The position numbers and the translations under genes were made by a program. Of a stretch of DNA of 64,000 bases, positions 1 to 8,941 are shown one piece after another; the first letter of the stretch is position 1; every line of letters starts with the position of its first letter. The notes below the pieces were generated by a model. It saw nothing but the letters and a program-made list of their open reading frames with translations. It ran no database searches and was not told where the DNA came from. Origin of the DNA: Bradyrhizobium hereditatis (lineage in GTDB: Bacteria > Pseudomonadota > Alphaproteobacteria > Rhizobiales > Xanthobacteraceae); assembly GCF_020329435.1 (NCBI RefSeq), contig NZ_JAGKJK010000013.1:1-64000 (forward strand). Direction: 5' to 3'.

Positions 1-795
1 CCGCCGCTTCGTCGTTCCCTTGCCCTTCAGGCTCGCCTTCAGCGCGTCCATCAGGTTGATGACGTTGTCGGGCCTTTCTTCAGGCTCAGGCACCTTGAGC
101 GGCTTACCGGAGGCCTTGCGCCGCACCAGCGCCTTCAGCGCGTCCTCATATTCGTCCTTGAACTTCGAGGGATCGAAATGCGCCGCCATCTTATGCAGGA
201 TATGTCCTGCGAGCTCGACCATGTCCTTGGTGATCTTCGGCGTCTTGATGCCCTCGAAATAGTCCTCCTCGTCGCGCAGCTCGTAGGGGTAGCGCAGCGT
301 GGTGCCGAGCAGCCCCTTGCCCAGCGGCTCGATCGCCATAACGTGCTCGCGATTGGTCAGAACGATGCGCGCCAGCGCAACCCGGTCCTCATCCTTCATG
401 GCGTCGCGGATCACGGCGAAGGCGTCCACCGCGGCCTTGCCGTCGGGCGCGATGTAATAGGGGTGATTGTAATAGCGCTTGTCGATCTCATCCCGCGGCA
501 CAAAACTGTCGATCTCGATGGTATGATTGCTCTCGATCTGGACCGCCTCGAGTTCCTCCTTTTCGATCTCGACATACTGCCCCTTCTTCAACTCATAGCC
601 GCGGCCTTTCTGGTCGCTCTCGACGACCTCGCCGGTTTCGGCATCGATCATCTGCTGCTTCAGCCGGTTGCCGGTTTCCTTGTTGATCATGTGAAAGCGG
701 GTTTTCTCGACTGATGTCGAGGCCGGATACAGCACCACCGGACATGACACCAAGGAGAGTTTCAGCGAGCCTTTCCAATAGGCGCGGGGGGCCAT
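1..795 (-). CDS. ku: Ku protein, non-homologous end joining (3' end outside window)
   Basis: Bacterial Ku forms a homodimeric ring on DNA double-strand ends and recruits LigD. The minus-strand frame opens with ATG at 793-795 (MAPRAYWKGSLKLSLVSCPV) and stays open to base 1, giving 265 residues. The N-terminal beta-barrel signature (RAYWKGSLKLSLV) and the core (VELAGHILHKMAAHFDP) are characteristic. Bacterial Ku is usually about 260-330 residues, so only a Lys-rich tail and the stop should lie outside. It is divergent from ligD, with 102 bp between the two starts. That gap holds an exact GGAAC-N16-CGTT promoter pointing at this gene. The identity is secure; the C-terminus cannot be judged. Confidence 0.95.
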   Translation of the reverse strand, partial: MAPRAYWKGSLKLSLVSCPVVLYPASTSVEKTRFHMINKETGNRLKQQMIDAETGEVVESDQKGRGYELKKGQYVEIEKEELEAVQIESNHTIEIDSFVPRDEIDKRYYNHPYYIAPDGKAAVDAFAVIRDAMKDEDRVALARIVLTNREHVMAIEPLGKGLLGTTLRYPYELRDEEDYFEGIKTPKITKDMVELAGHILHKMAAHFDPSKFKDEYEDALKALVRRKASGKPLKVPEPEERPDNVINLMDALKASLKGKGTTKRR

Positions 796-823
796 TGATG
801 ATCTCCGGCAAAGGTTGGGTTTG

Positions 824-856
824 GGAACTTCAACGGTTAGTATGGGTTTTCGTTCC
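824..856. promoter_or_regulatory. Divergent EcfG-type stress promoters for ku and ligD
   Basis: On the minus strand, GGAAC (856-852) is followed by 16 bases and CGTT (835-832), an exact match to the alphaproteobacterial general-stress EcfG/RpoE2 consensus. It lies about 37 bp before the ku start. On the plus strand, GGAAC (824-828), 16 bases and GGTT (845-848) give a one-mismatch version directed at ligD. The two elements interleave in the same 33 bp. The match is read directly from the sequence; promoter activity is inferred. Confidence 0.72.
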
Positions 857-897
857 TGATACCGCCCGGCGAGCGGGCGTAATGGTCGAGGTTTGCC

Positions 898-3558
898 GTG
901 GCGTTGAAGAAACTCAGCACGTATCGCAAGAAGCGCGATTTCGCCAAGACGGCCGAGCCCTCCGGCGACGTCAAGGTCGCGCCGGCCGCGCGTCGGCGTT
1001 TCGTGATCCAGAAGCATGACGCAACGCGCCTGCACTATGACCTGCGGCTGGAATTCGACGGTGTTTTCAAGTCCTGGGCTGTCACCAAGGGACCCTCGCT
1101 CGATCCGGATGACAAACGACTCGCGGTCGAGGTCGAGGACCACCCGCTCGATTACGGCGATTTCGAAGGCACCATTCCCGAAGATCAGTATGGCGGCGGC
1201 ACGGTGATGCTGTGGGATCGCGGATACTGGGAATCCGATGATCCCGAGCGCGGCTTCAAGAAGGGCGACCTGAAGTTCACCCTACATGGCAGCAAGCTCC
1301 ATGGAAGCTGGGTACTCGTGCGCATGCGCGGCGACCGCTACGGCGGCAAGCGCACCAACTGGCTCCTGATCAAGCACCGCGACGAATTCGCCAGGGAAGG
1401 CGAGGCCAACGACATTCTGGAAGAAGACCGCTCCGTCGCATCGGGCCGAACGATGGACCAGATCGCGCAAGGCAAGGGCAGAGCGCCAAAGCCGTTCATG
1501 CTGGCCACGAAGGCGAAGGCCAACGCGGTCTGGCACTCGAACCGGGGCGATGCCGCCGAGGCGCGCGCCACCCGGAAGACGGCAGCGCTGCGCGCCACGC
1601 CGGAGACCAGGACCCGCACACCGGCGCCGGCGGCAAAGCCAAAGAAAGTCGCCGCGATGCCGGATTTTGTCGCGCCGCAACTGTGCATCGTGGTGGAGCG
1701 TCCGCCGGGTGGAGAGGGCTGGTGCCATGAGATCAAGTTCGACGGTTACCGCGTGCAATTGCGCGTCGAGGATGGCAACGCCGTTCTCAATACACGCAAA
1801 GGTCTGGACTGGACCGACAAGTTCAAGTCGATCGCCGAGGAAGCGACATCGCTTCCCGATGTGCTGATCGATGGCGAGATCGTCGCACTCGATCACAATG
1901 GCGCGCCCAGTTTCTCCACCCTGCAGGCGGCGCTGTCGGATGGCGACAGCGAAAGCCTGATCTTCTATGCGTTCGACCTGTTATTCGCCGATGGCGAAGA
2001 TCTCCGCAACCTGCCGCTTGGCGAGCGCAAGGCGCGGCTGAAGAAACTCCTGGAAGCGAAGGGCAAGGAAAAGCAGATCCGCTATGTCGAGCATTTCGAA
2101 AGCGGCGGCGATGCCGTTCTGCAATCGGCCTGTAAGCTCGAGCTGGAAGGCGTCGTCTCCAAGAAGCTCGACGCGCCCTATCGCTCCGGTCGATCGGAGA
2201 GTTGGACCAAGGCGAAATGCCGGGCCGGCCACGAGGTGGTGCTGGGTGGTTGGAAGACCACCAACGGAAAATTCCGCTCGTTGATGGCAGGTGTCTATCG
2301 CGGCGACCATCTCGCGTTCGTTGGTATGGTCGGGACCGGGTTTGGACAGGACAAGGTCCGCCGCATCATGCCGGCGCTGAAAGCGGCGGCCTCCGACAAG
2401 AACCCGTTCGGCGGCAAGAACGCCCCGAAGAAAACCCGTGACGTGCATTGGCTGAAGCCCGAACTGGTCGCCGAGATCGAATTTGCAGGCTTCACGGCGG
2501 ATGGAAACATCCGCCAGGCCGCGTTCAAGGGCCTGCGGCAGGACAAACCGGCCGAGGAAGTGGAAGCGGAAACGCCTTCGACGAGAGGCATCGCACAGCC
2601 GAAGCCTGGCAAGGGCAAGGCAGTCACGGCGCGCGCGAAGCCGGCCACCAACAAGACCGTCGAGGTCATGGGCGTCGTGATCTCCAAGCCCGACAAGGCG
2701 CTGTGGCCCGATGCCGGGGATGGCGAGGGCGTTACCAAGCTCGACCTCGCGCAATATTATGAAGCGGTCGGCGAATGGATGATCGAGCACATCAAGGGTC
2801 GTCCATGCTCGATCGTTCGCGCGCCTGACGGCATTCATGGCGAAAGATTTTTCCAGCGCCACGCCATGCCGGGCGCGTCCAATCTGTTCGAATTGGCCAA
2901 AGTTTCAGGCGACCGCAAACCCTATCTGCAGATCGACCGGATCGAAGGATTGGCAGCGGTGGCGCAGATCGGAGGCCTTGAGTTGCATCCCTGGAATTGC
3001 GCGCCCGACGCCTATGATACGCCGGGCCGGCTGGTATTCGATCTCGACCCCGCGCCGAACGTAGACTTCTCCGACGTCATCGAGGCGGCCAAGGATATGC
3101 GCCAACGGCTGACCGCCGTTGGCCTCGAAAGCTTCTGCAAGACCACCGGCGGAAAGGGCCTGCACGTCGTCACCCCGCTACTCCACGGCGCCCGGGACAA
3201 GGTCTCCTGGAAGGAGGCCAAGGCATTCGCGCAAGGAATTTGCCAGTGGATGGCGAATGATGATCCCGAGCGCTACCTGCTCAACATGTCGAAGAAGCTG
3301 CGCAAGGGAAAGATCTTCCTCGACTATCTCCGCAACGACCGGATGTCGACGGCGGTCGCCGCGCTGTCACCGCGTACGCGCGAGGGCGCCACCGTCTCGA
3401 TGCCGCTGACCTGGACGCAGGTGCGCGGCGATCTCGACCCGAAGAAGTACACGGTCCGCACCGTGCCGGCGCTGCTAAGCAAGACGAAAGCGTGGGATGG
3501 TTACGAGGATGCGGCGGCGTCGATCAAGGCGGCGATGAAGAAGCTGGCTTCAATGTAG
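898..3558 (+). CDS. ligD: ATP-dependent DNA ligase LigD (phosphoesterase-ligase-polymerase)
   Basis: Multifunctional NHEJ ligase of 886 residues that works with Ku. Domain order is phosphoesterase, ligase, polymerase, as in Pseudomonas LigD and unlike the polymerase-first mycobacterial enzyme. The phosphoesterase region (about 30-190) contains KHDATRLHYDLRLE with His40 and His46. The ligase region (about 255-545) has the adenylation motif EIKFDGYR with Lys280 as nucleophile. The primase-like polymerase region (about 595-880) carries LVFDLDPAP with metal-binding Asp715 and Asp717. A basic Ala/Lys/Pro linker joins the ligase and polymerase parts. The start is GTG with GAGG six bases upstream; no better in-frame start is seen. 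The repeat at 3628 lies downstream. Confidence 0.96.
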   Translation: MALKKLSTYRKKRDFAKTAEPSGDVKVAPAARRRFVIQKHDATRLHYDLRLEFDGVFKSWAVTKGPSLDPDDKRLAVEVEDHPLDYGDFEGTIPEDQYGGGTVMLWDRGYWESDDPERGFKKGDLKFTLHGSKLHGSWVLVRMRGDRYGGKRTNWLLIKHRDEFAREGEANDILEEDRSVASGRTMDQIAQGKGRAPKPFMLATKAKANAVWHSNRGDAAEARATRKTAALRATPETRTRTPAPAAKPKKVAAMPDFVAPQLCIVVERPPGGEGWCHEIKFDGYRVQLRVEDGNAVLNTRKGLDWTDKFKSIAEEATSLPDVLIDGEIVALDHNGAPSFSTLQAALSDGDSESLIFYAFDLLFADGEDLRNLPLGERKARLKKLLEAKGKEKQIRYVEHFESGGDAVLQSACKLELEGVVSKKLDAPYRSGRSESWTKAKCRAGHEVVLGGWKTTNGKFRSLMAGVYRGDHLAFVGMVGTGFGQDKVRRIMPALKAAASDKNPFGGKNAPKKTRDVHWLKPELVAEIEFAGFTADGNIRQAAFKGLRQDKPAEEVEAETPSTRGIAQPKPGKGKAVTARAKPATNKTVEVMGVVISKPDKALWPDAGDGEGVTKLDLAQYYEAVGEWMIEHIKGRPCSIVRAPDGIHGERFFQRHAMPGASNLFELAKVSGDRKPYLQIDRIEGLAAVAQIGGLELHPWNCAPDAYDTPGRLVFDLDPAPNVDFSDVIEAAKDMRQRLTAVGLESFCKTTGGKGLHVVTPLLHGARDKVSWKEAKAFAQGICQWMANDDPERYLLNMSKKLRKGKIFLDYLRNDRMSTAVAALSPRTREGATVSMPLTWTQVRGDLDPKKYTVRTVPALLSKTKAWDGYEDAAASIKAAMKKLASM

Positions 3559-3560
3559 AG

Positions 3561-3586
3561 GGTGGGCAAAGCGAAGCGTGCCTACC
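3561..3586 (+). terminator. Hairpin just after ligD
   Basis: GGTGGGCA (3561-3568) pairs with TGCCTACC (3579-3586), 8 bp with one G-U pair, across a 10-base loop. It starts two bases after the ligD stop. There is no clear T-run, so it may be a 3'-end stabilising hairpin rather than an intrinsic terminator. Confidence 0.4.
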
Positions 3587-3627
3587 ATGGGCCGAAGGTG
3601 AGCACGGAGCGCTCGTCTTTCTCCTTT

Positions 3628-3726
3628 GTCATACCCCGCGAAGGCGGTATCCAGTACGCCGCGGCTTCTCGATTGATTACGAACGGCTCTGGAATACTGG
3701 ATCACCCGCTTTCGCGGGTGATGACA
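3628..3726. repeat. Dispersed palindromic repeat, family A, copy 1
   Basis: About 99 bp beginning GTCATACCCC and ending GGGTGATGAC. It has two hairpins, one at the left (ATACCCCGC with GGCGGTAT) and one at the right (ATCACCCGC TTTC GCGGGTGAT). Inside them are inverted ATCCAGTA and TACTGGAT boxes. Copies with the same plan lie at 54365, 56461 and 63857. It sits in the convergent gap between ligD and the DUF3309 gene. Confidence 0.8.
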
Positions 3727-3754
3727 GTCTTCGTGCGGCATAGAATGCTTCCGA

Positions 3755-3919
3755 TTATATCTTCCCAAGCAGCAGCAGGATCAGCAGGATGACGATCACA
3801 AGGCCCAATCCGCCACCGCCATAATAGCCGGTGCCGTAGAATGGACCGCCACCGATACCGCTGAAGCCGCCGAGCAGGGCGATGATGAGAATGATCAGGA
3901 TGATGGTGCCGATAGACAT
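3755..3919 (-). CDS. DUF3309 family small membrane protein
   Basis: A 54-residue protein starting MSIGTIILIILIIALLGGFS. It has two hydrophobic segments (about 3-18 and 37-52) separated by a Gly/Tyr-rich loop with GTGYYGGGGLG. This two-helix, glycine-loop plan matches the DUF3309 family, whose function is not known. The start is supported by GGAGAG five bases upstream; the stop is TAA. It is convergent with ligD across the family A repeat. A near-consensus EcfG promoter (GGAAC 4000-3996, 16 bases, TGTT 3979-3976) lies about 57 bp upstream, hinting at stress expression. Confidence 0.85.
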   Translation of the reverse strand: MSIGTIILIILIIALLGGFSGIGGGPFYGTGYYGGGGLGLVIVILLILLLLGKI

Positions 3920-3975
3920 TAAGCTCTCCTCAGCCCGAACGGGGCATTTTGTATGCTCTGCCCTTCACCGGGACC

Positions 3976-4000
3976 AACAACCGTGATTCAGCTAAGTTCC
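3976..4000 (-). promoter_or_regulatory. Near-consensus EcfG promoter before the DUF3309 gene
   Basis: On the minus strand GGAAC (4000-3996), a 16-base spacer and TGTT (3979-3976) differ from the EcfG consensus CGTT by one base. The spacing to the start codon (57 bp) is suitable. This is inferred only from the pattern. Confidence 0.4.
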
Positions 4001-4085
4001 GTTTTGCGCTGCCATAATCACCGCGCCTCTTCCTTTCGAACCGCCAGCAATTACATGCGCTTAAGATGAGGAGAGGATTCCTGCG

Positions 4086-4394
4086 ATGACCAAGCCGCTG
4101 GTGGTTTCCATCCCGCATAGCCTTGGACGCGAAGAGGCGATGCGTCGGCTGAAGACGGGATTATCGCGCGCCGCTTCCAGCGTGCCGGTGTTGAGCGTCG
4201 ATGAGGAACGCTGGGAAGACAATCGCATGATCTTCCGCGTGCGCGCTCTCGGACAGGCGGCCGCGGGCCATGTTGACGTCGCCGAGGATCATGTGCAGGT
4301 GGAAGTGGTGCTGCCATGGCTGTTGCAGCGCTTTGCCGAAGCAGCCCAGGCCGCGATCCAGAGCCGCGGCAAGCTGCTACTCACGAAGAAATAG
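4086..4394 (+). CDS. Polyhydroxyalkanoic acid system family protein
   Basis: A 102-residue protein resembling the PHA_gran_rgn family, small proteins linked to polyhydroxyalkanoate granules. The start MTKPLVVSIPHSLGREEAMR and the LGREEA...RLKTGL helix fit that family. The basic helix is followed by a beta-rich core and a C-terminal helix (WLLQRFAEAAQAAIQSRGK). No signal peptide is seen. AGGAGAGG upstream gives a good ribosome site. Its last 14 bases overlap the end of convergent treY. The family call is fairly firm; the precise role is unknown. Confidence 0.8.
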   Translation: MTKPLVVSIPHSLGREEAMRRLKTGLSRAASSVPVLSVDEERWEDNRMIFRVRALGQAAAGHVDVAEDHVQVEVVLPWLLQRFAEAAQAAIQSRGKLLLTKK

Positions 4395-7185
4395 GCGCCA
4401 GACGCTCGCGTTTCCGCGCCGGCCTCACCGCGCCATTGAACCTGGCCTTCAGCGCGCCGACCGGCAGATGCGACAGCAGGTCGGAGAGGCGCAATTGCGT
4501 GGCATCGGCGTCGGCAAAGCCTTCGACCGCATAGCCGCCGACGTTCAGCGTGGCGTCATAAGTCTCCGGGTGAGGCCAATGCCTGCCGCCATCGGTAAAC
4601 GGCACAAACCAGCGCGTGACGACGACAATCGCCGCGTCACGGCCGCGCCGCCGCGCGAACGCGATGAAATGATCGGCCTGCGGCCCGCTCACTTGCAAGG
4701 GCTCATAGTCGCCGTTCGCGAAGACATCGGCGATCTCGGTCCGAAGCCTGAGCAGATACCGCGTCCAGGCGAGCTTCAGATGACCGCTCTGCCATTTCTC
4801 AACAAGGCGATCCCAGTCTGGATGCTTGAGGGCATCGAGGCGGCCGGCACGCTCGGCAAAATCGACCGGCCGTCGGTTGTCGGGATCAACCAGTGAAAAG
4901 TCCCAGAGCTCGGTGCCCTGATAAAAGTCCGGCACGCCCGGCATGGTCGTCTTCAGCGTGATTTGGCTTAGCGAATTCAAGGCGCCCAAGAGCGACAGCC
5001 GCAGCGCCAGCGTTTGCAGGGAAGCTAGGAATTCGCCCGAGAGCGAAGGATCAAGTATTTTCGCGATGAAATTCTTGACGCCGGCCTCATAGGCTGCGTG
5101 CGGGTTGAGCCAGCTCGTTTCCTCCTTGCCCTCGCGCGCGGCCTTTAGCGCATATTCCTGCATCCTTTCCACGAACGACGCATCGTCGGACTGCCATGCG
5201 CCGAGCAGCGCCTGATACAGCATGTATTCGAATGTCGCTGACGGTGCGCGTAGACCGCCGTCGACCAATAGATGCGATGCGTTGAGCAGCTTCCACCGCG
5301 CCACGGCGCTGGTCCATTCGCCAGGGATCTCCGAAAGCGCCATGATGCGCGCACGCGCATCCTCTCCCCGCTTGGTGTCATGTGTCGCGGTGGCGGTCAT
5401 GCCATGCGGCCATTCCCTGGAACGGGTCCGCATCCTTTCATGGAAATCGTCGACCGATAGCGCCTTTGCCGCGGGATCGCCACCGACCTCATTGACGGCG
5501 AGCAGGCGGTGATAGCGGTAGAATGTCGTATCCTCCAGCGACTTTGCCATCATCGGCCCGGTGAACTGCTGCACCTTCAATGCAAACCGGCGCACCCGCG
5601 GCGCGCTGTGGTGCGCGCGGCCGGGCTTGATCAGGTCCATGGTCAGCGTGTCGCGGAGGAAATCGAAGATGCCGTCATCAGCGGCGAACCAGTCGGCGCG
5701 CGCCCGCTCTATCGTCTCCGAGATCAGTTGGCGATCATGCTGAGATGGGCCTGACGATGTCAGATAGGTGCGGTAGACCGGGAAATGCAGCACATAGAGT
5801 TCGAGCGCTTGCCGCAGGCTGTCGGCGGAGTAGTCGCGGGTGGAGTAATGCCCGTTGGCGATCCGCGCCAGAAGGCGCGTCAGTACCGTGAACTCGCTGG
5901 TCAAGAGCGTTTCCAATACACGGCGCTTGGCCTCCAGGAGAATCGGTTCGAGCTGCGGCGAGCGATTGCTGATTTGCCGCCAGATCTCGTCGAGCGGCTC
6001 CAGGCCACGGCCATCGATCAGCACATGGGTGATCGTGTTCATCCATTCATAGCCGGTGGTGCCGTGAACGCCGGCGAACGAGGGAAGCTTCTCCCCTTCG
6101 CCGAGAATTTTTTCGATTACCACATAGAAGAGTCGGTCGTGGCCGCCATGCGCATCTCGGACCAGCCGGCGCAGGCGCTGGAAATACTGAACGGGATCGC
6201 GCAGGCCATCAATGTGATCGAGCCGCAGTCCCTGTAGCTTGCCCTCGGCTATCAGCCGCTTGACCAGACGGTGGATCGCCCCGAACGTGCCGGCGTCCTC
6301 GACGCGCAAGCCCGCCAGGGAGTTGATGTCGAAGAACCGCCGGTAGTTGACGTCGCTGGAGGCGAGCCGCCAATGGCCGAGTTTGTAGTGCTGGCGTTCG
6401 AGCAGATGGTGAAGTGCCAGTGTTGCCGTGGGGCGGTCCATGCCGGCACGGTAGGCATCGAGTCCTTGCGCAATGATATCTGCCGCTCCGAAGATGCCCT
6501 TCAGTTCGGCCTTGAAGCCGGGCGCTTCCTTGCGGTTAGGGCGTCGCGGTCCCTGATAGCGAAGCGCCAGCGCAAGCATAGCCTTGCCGGGCGCGCTTTC
6601 CTCCGCGCCTGCTTCCTTGACGACCATGCGCAAGATTTCGCCGTAACGTTCCGGCGCGATCGGTAGCCGGTGCTCGTAATACCAGGCCGAAAAACTGCCT
6701 TCGCCCGCGTCATAGCGCAGCTCGATCTCGCCGCTCTCCAGCGCTTGCCCATAGGACGAGCCGATGATCGGCAGCAATACACCGCCGCGGGCCCGATAGG
6801 GCAATTGCTCCCAGTCGATGTCGAAGGAGGCGGCATGCGGCGAGGCGGGGCCCCATTCCAGCATGTCGAGCCACCATGGATTATCGGCACAGTGCACGCC
6901 GACATGGTTGGGCACGAAATCCAGGATCAGCCCGAGATCGTGCTGCCGCAGCACGGCGCTGAGCCGCTCGAAGCCGGCTTCGCCGCCGAGCTCCGGATTG
7001 AACTCGGCATGGTCAGTGACGTCATAGCCATGCGTGCTGCCCTTGCGGGCGCGCATGAAAGGGGAGGTATAGAGGTGCGTGATACCGAGCGCCTTCAGAT
7101 AGGGCACCACGGAAGCGGCGGCGTCGAAATCGAAATCAGCCGATAGTTGCAGGCGGTAGGTCGCGATCGGGATCGCCGGGGGCAT
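4381..7185 (-). CDS. treY: Malto-oligosyltrehalose synthase TreY
   Basis: A GH13 enzyme of 934 residues that turns the reducing-end alpha-1,4 bond of maltodextrins into a trehalose bond, giving maltooligosyltrehalose for TreZ. The N-terminus has the TreY-type TYRLQLSADFDFDAA. Catalytic blocks are DFVPNH (89-94), RLDHIDG with nucleophile Asp323, VVIEKI with acid/base Glu358, and ATHDTKRGED. It is the last gene of the run treS-glgB-glgX-treZ-treY; the treZ stop is only 4 bases upstream of this start, so translation is probably coupled. It is cytoplasmic with no signal peptide. Confidence 0.97.
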   Translation of the reverse strand: MPPAIPIATYRLQLSADFDFDAAASVVPYLKALGITHLYTSPFMRARKGSTHGYDVTDHAEFNPELGGEAGFERLSAVLRQHDLGLILDFVPNHVGVHCADNPWWLDMLEWGPASPHAASFDIDWEQLPYRARGGVLLPIIGSSYGQALESGEIELRYDAGEGSFSAWYYEHRLPIAPERYGEILRMVVKEAGAEESAPGKAMLALALRYQGPRRPNRKEAPGFKAELKGIFGAADIIAQGLDAYRAGMDRPTATLALHHLLERQHYKLGHWRLASSDVNYRRFFDINSLAGLRVEDAGTFGAIHRLVKRLIAEGKLQGLRLDHIDGLRDPVQYFQRLRRLVRDAHGGHDRLFYVVIEKILGEGEKLPSFAGVHGTTGYEWMNTITHVLIDGRGLEPLDEIWRQISNRSPQLEPILLEAKRRVLETLLTSEFTVLTRLLARIANGHYSTRDYSADSLRQALELYVLHFPVYRTYLTSSGPSQHDRQLISETIERARADWFAADDGIFDFLRDTLTMDLIKPGRAHHSAPRVRRFALKVQQFTGPMMAKSLEDTTFYRYHRLLAVNEVGGDPAAKALSVDDFHERMRTRSREWPHGMTATATHDTKRGEDARARIMALSEIPGEWTSAVARWKLLNASHLLVDGGLRAPSATFEYMLYQALLGAWQSDDASFVERMQEYALKAAREGKEETSWLNPHAAYEAGVKNFIAKILDPSLSGEFLASLQTLALRLSLLGALNSLSQITLKTTMPGVPDFYQGTELWDFSLVDPDNRRPVDFAERAGRLDALKHPDWDRLVEKWQSGHLKLAWTRYLLRLRTEIADVFANGDYEPLQVSGPQADHFIAFARRRGRDAAIVVVTRWFVPFTDGGRHWPHPETYDATLNVGGYAVEGFADADATQLRLSDLLSHLPVGALKARFNGAVRPARKRERLAPISS

Positions 7186-7189
7186 TTTC

Positions 7190-8941
7190 CTATCCGAGGC
7201 GCCAGTGCACCGACCATGGCGGGACGCTAGCGACCAACTCGCTACCCCAGATCAGGGTTCCCGCACGTTCGCCATGGCTAATGGCCTCTTCCGACAGGTT
7301 GGCGGCGAGGCGAAGCGCCGTGCCGTCGCCCATGCGCCAGTTGGCAGTAAGCAATCCAGTGCTAGATGCCTCCGCCCTGCCAAAAGCTACGCCCGCCAGC
7401 CGTGGCACAATTTCCCGCCGCCTGATCTGCAACAGTTCTCGCACCATCGTCAGGCGTTTGCTTCCCGCCGGCGCGTCGCGGCCGTCCCAATCGAGAACGG
7501 CTGAATCGCGGGTCGAAGCGGCAAGCGCGTCGGGGACCTCATCGCCGTATTCGGCATAGGCCCAGGCCAGTTCGACGCGGCGGCCCTTGCGGACCGCGTC
7601 GGCAAGATCGCCGCCGAAATCGCAGAAGAACGGGAAGGGGACGGTCGAACCCCATTCCTCGCCCATGAACAGCATGGGAATGTGAGGCGCGATCAGCAGC
7701 ACCTGAAGCGCCGCCTCGACCATCCGTGCGTCGGCGTTGCCTTCGAGCCGGTCGCCCAGCGCGCGATTGCCGATCTGGTCGTGGTTCTGCAGGAAGTTGA
7801 TGAAGGCGGTCGGCGCCAGATGTCCGCTCGGCTCGCCGCGCTTGACGCCGCGAAACGCCGATGGCTCGCCCTGATAGACGAATCCGGATGACAGCGAGCG
7901 GGCGATGTCCGATCTCGGCGAGCGCTGATAGTCGCCGTAATAGCCCTGCTTCTCGCCGGTCATCAGCACCCGCCACGCGTGGTGATAATCGTCGTTCCAC
8001 TGCGCGCGGTATTTGCCTTGCGGTGGATCCTGGACGGGGTCGAGGAGGCTAGCGCGATTGTCGCCGTTCTCCAGCACGAGGTGAATCTGCCGGCCAGTTT
8101 CCGCGGCGAGCCGTCCGGCGGCAGCGCTGATGTCGTGCAGCAGCGACAGCCCGCCCGGCTCGACGATCGAGTTGACGGCATCGAGCCGCAGACCGTCGAA
8201 GCGGTAGTGGCGCAGCCAGTGTACGGCATTCTCGATCGCAAAGGCGCGGACTTCCCTCACGCGATAGTCGATAGCTTTGCCCCAGGGCGTATGGGCATCG
8301 GTGAAGAAGGACGGCGCATAGCGGCCGAGATAATTTCCCTCGGGGCCGAAATGGTTGTAGACGACGTCGAGCAGCACCATCAGTCCGCGCAGGTGCGCTT
8401 CGTCGATCAACGTCCTGAGATCGTCGGGCCGCCCATAGGCGCTGTCCGGCGCATACCATAGCACGCCGTCATAGCCCCAGTTTCGCGAGCCCGCGAAATC
8501 CGCCAGCGGCATCAATTCCAGCGCGGTGATGCCGGTCTCGACAAGATGATCTAGTCTCTCGATCATCGCGCGATACGTGCCTTCCTTGGTGAAGGTGCCG
8601 ACATGCGCCTCGACGATGACCGCCTCATGCCACGGTCGCCCGCGCCAGTTCGTGGCGCGCCACGAATAGGCGTCGTGGTCGATCACTTCGCTCGGGCCGA
8701 ACACGTCATCGGGCTGGAACGCCGACGCCGGGTCCGGCACATCGATGTCGTCGTCGATGCGGAATCTGTAGCGCGCGCCCGCCTTCACGCCGGCGATGTC
8801 AGCCGTGAACCAGCCATCCTCGCCGCGCCTCATCGGGTGAGGCTGTTCCAGCATCACCTCGACGCGCTTTGCTGCCGGCGCCCACAGCCGAAACCGCGTG
8901 CCATAGTCTGCGAGCGATGGGCCGAATTGACGGTCATTCAT
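7190..8941 (-). CDS. treZ: Malto-oligosyltrehalose trehalohydrolase TreZ
   Basis: Releases trehalose from the product of TreY. The 583-residue reading starts at MNDRQFGPSLADYG, where the ATG shares ATGA with the glgX stop; a longer upstream extension in this frame runs into glgX and is rejected. A carbohydrate-binding N-domain (GTRFRLWAPAAKRVEV) precedes the GH13 barrel with LDVVYNHFGPEGNY, DGLRLDAV (nucleophile Asp254), LVLENGDNR (Glu291) and FLQNHDQIGNRA. The HFGPEGNY and NHDQIGNR blocks are typical of TreZ rather than of branching enzymes. Confidence 0.96.
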   Translation of the reverse strand: MNDRQFGPSLADYGTRFRLWAPAAKRVEVMLEQPHPMRRGEDGWFTADIAGVKAGARYRFRIDDDIDVPDPASAFQPDDVFGPSEVIDHDAYSWRATNWRGRPWHEAVIVEAHVGTFTKEGTYRAMIERLDHLVETGITALELMPLADFAGSRNWGYDGVLWYAPDSAYGRPDDLRTLIDEAHLRGLMVLLDVVYNHFGPEGNYLGRYAPSFFTDAHTPWGKAIDYRVREVRAFAIENAVHWLRHYRFDGLRLDAVNSIVEPGGLSLLHDISAAAGRLAAETGRQIHLVLENGDNRASLLDPVQDPPQGKYRAQWNDDYHHAWRVLMTGEKQGYYGDYQRSPRSDIARSLSSGFVYQGEPSAFRGVKRGEPSGHLAPTAFINFLQNHDQIGNRALGDRLEGNADARMVEAALQVLLIAPHIPMLFMGEEWGSTVPFPFFCDFGGDLADAVRKGRRVELAWAYAEYGDEVPDALAASTRDSAVLDWDGRDAPAGSKRLTMVRELLQIRRREIVPRLAGVAFGRAEASSTGLLTANWRMGDGTALRLAANLSEEAISHGERAGTLIWGSELVASVPPWSVHWRLG

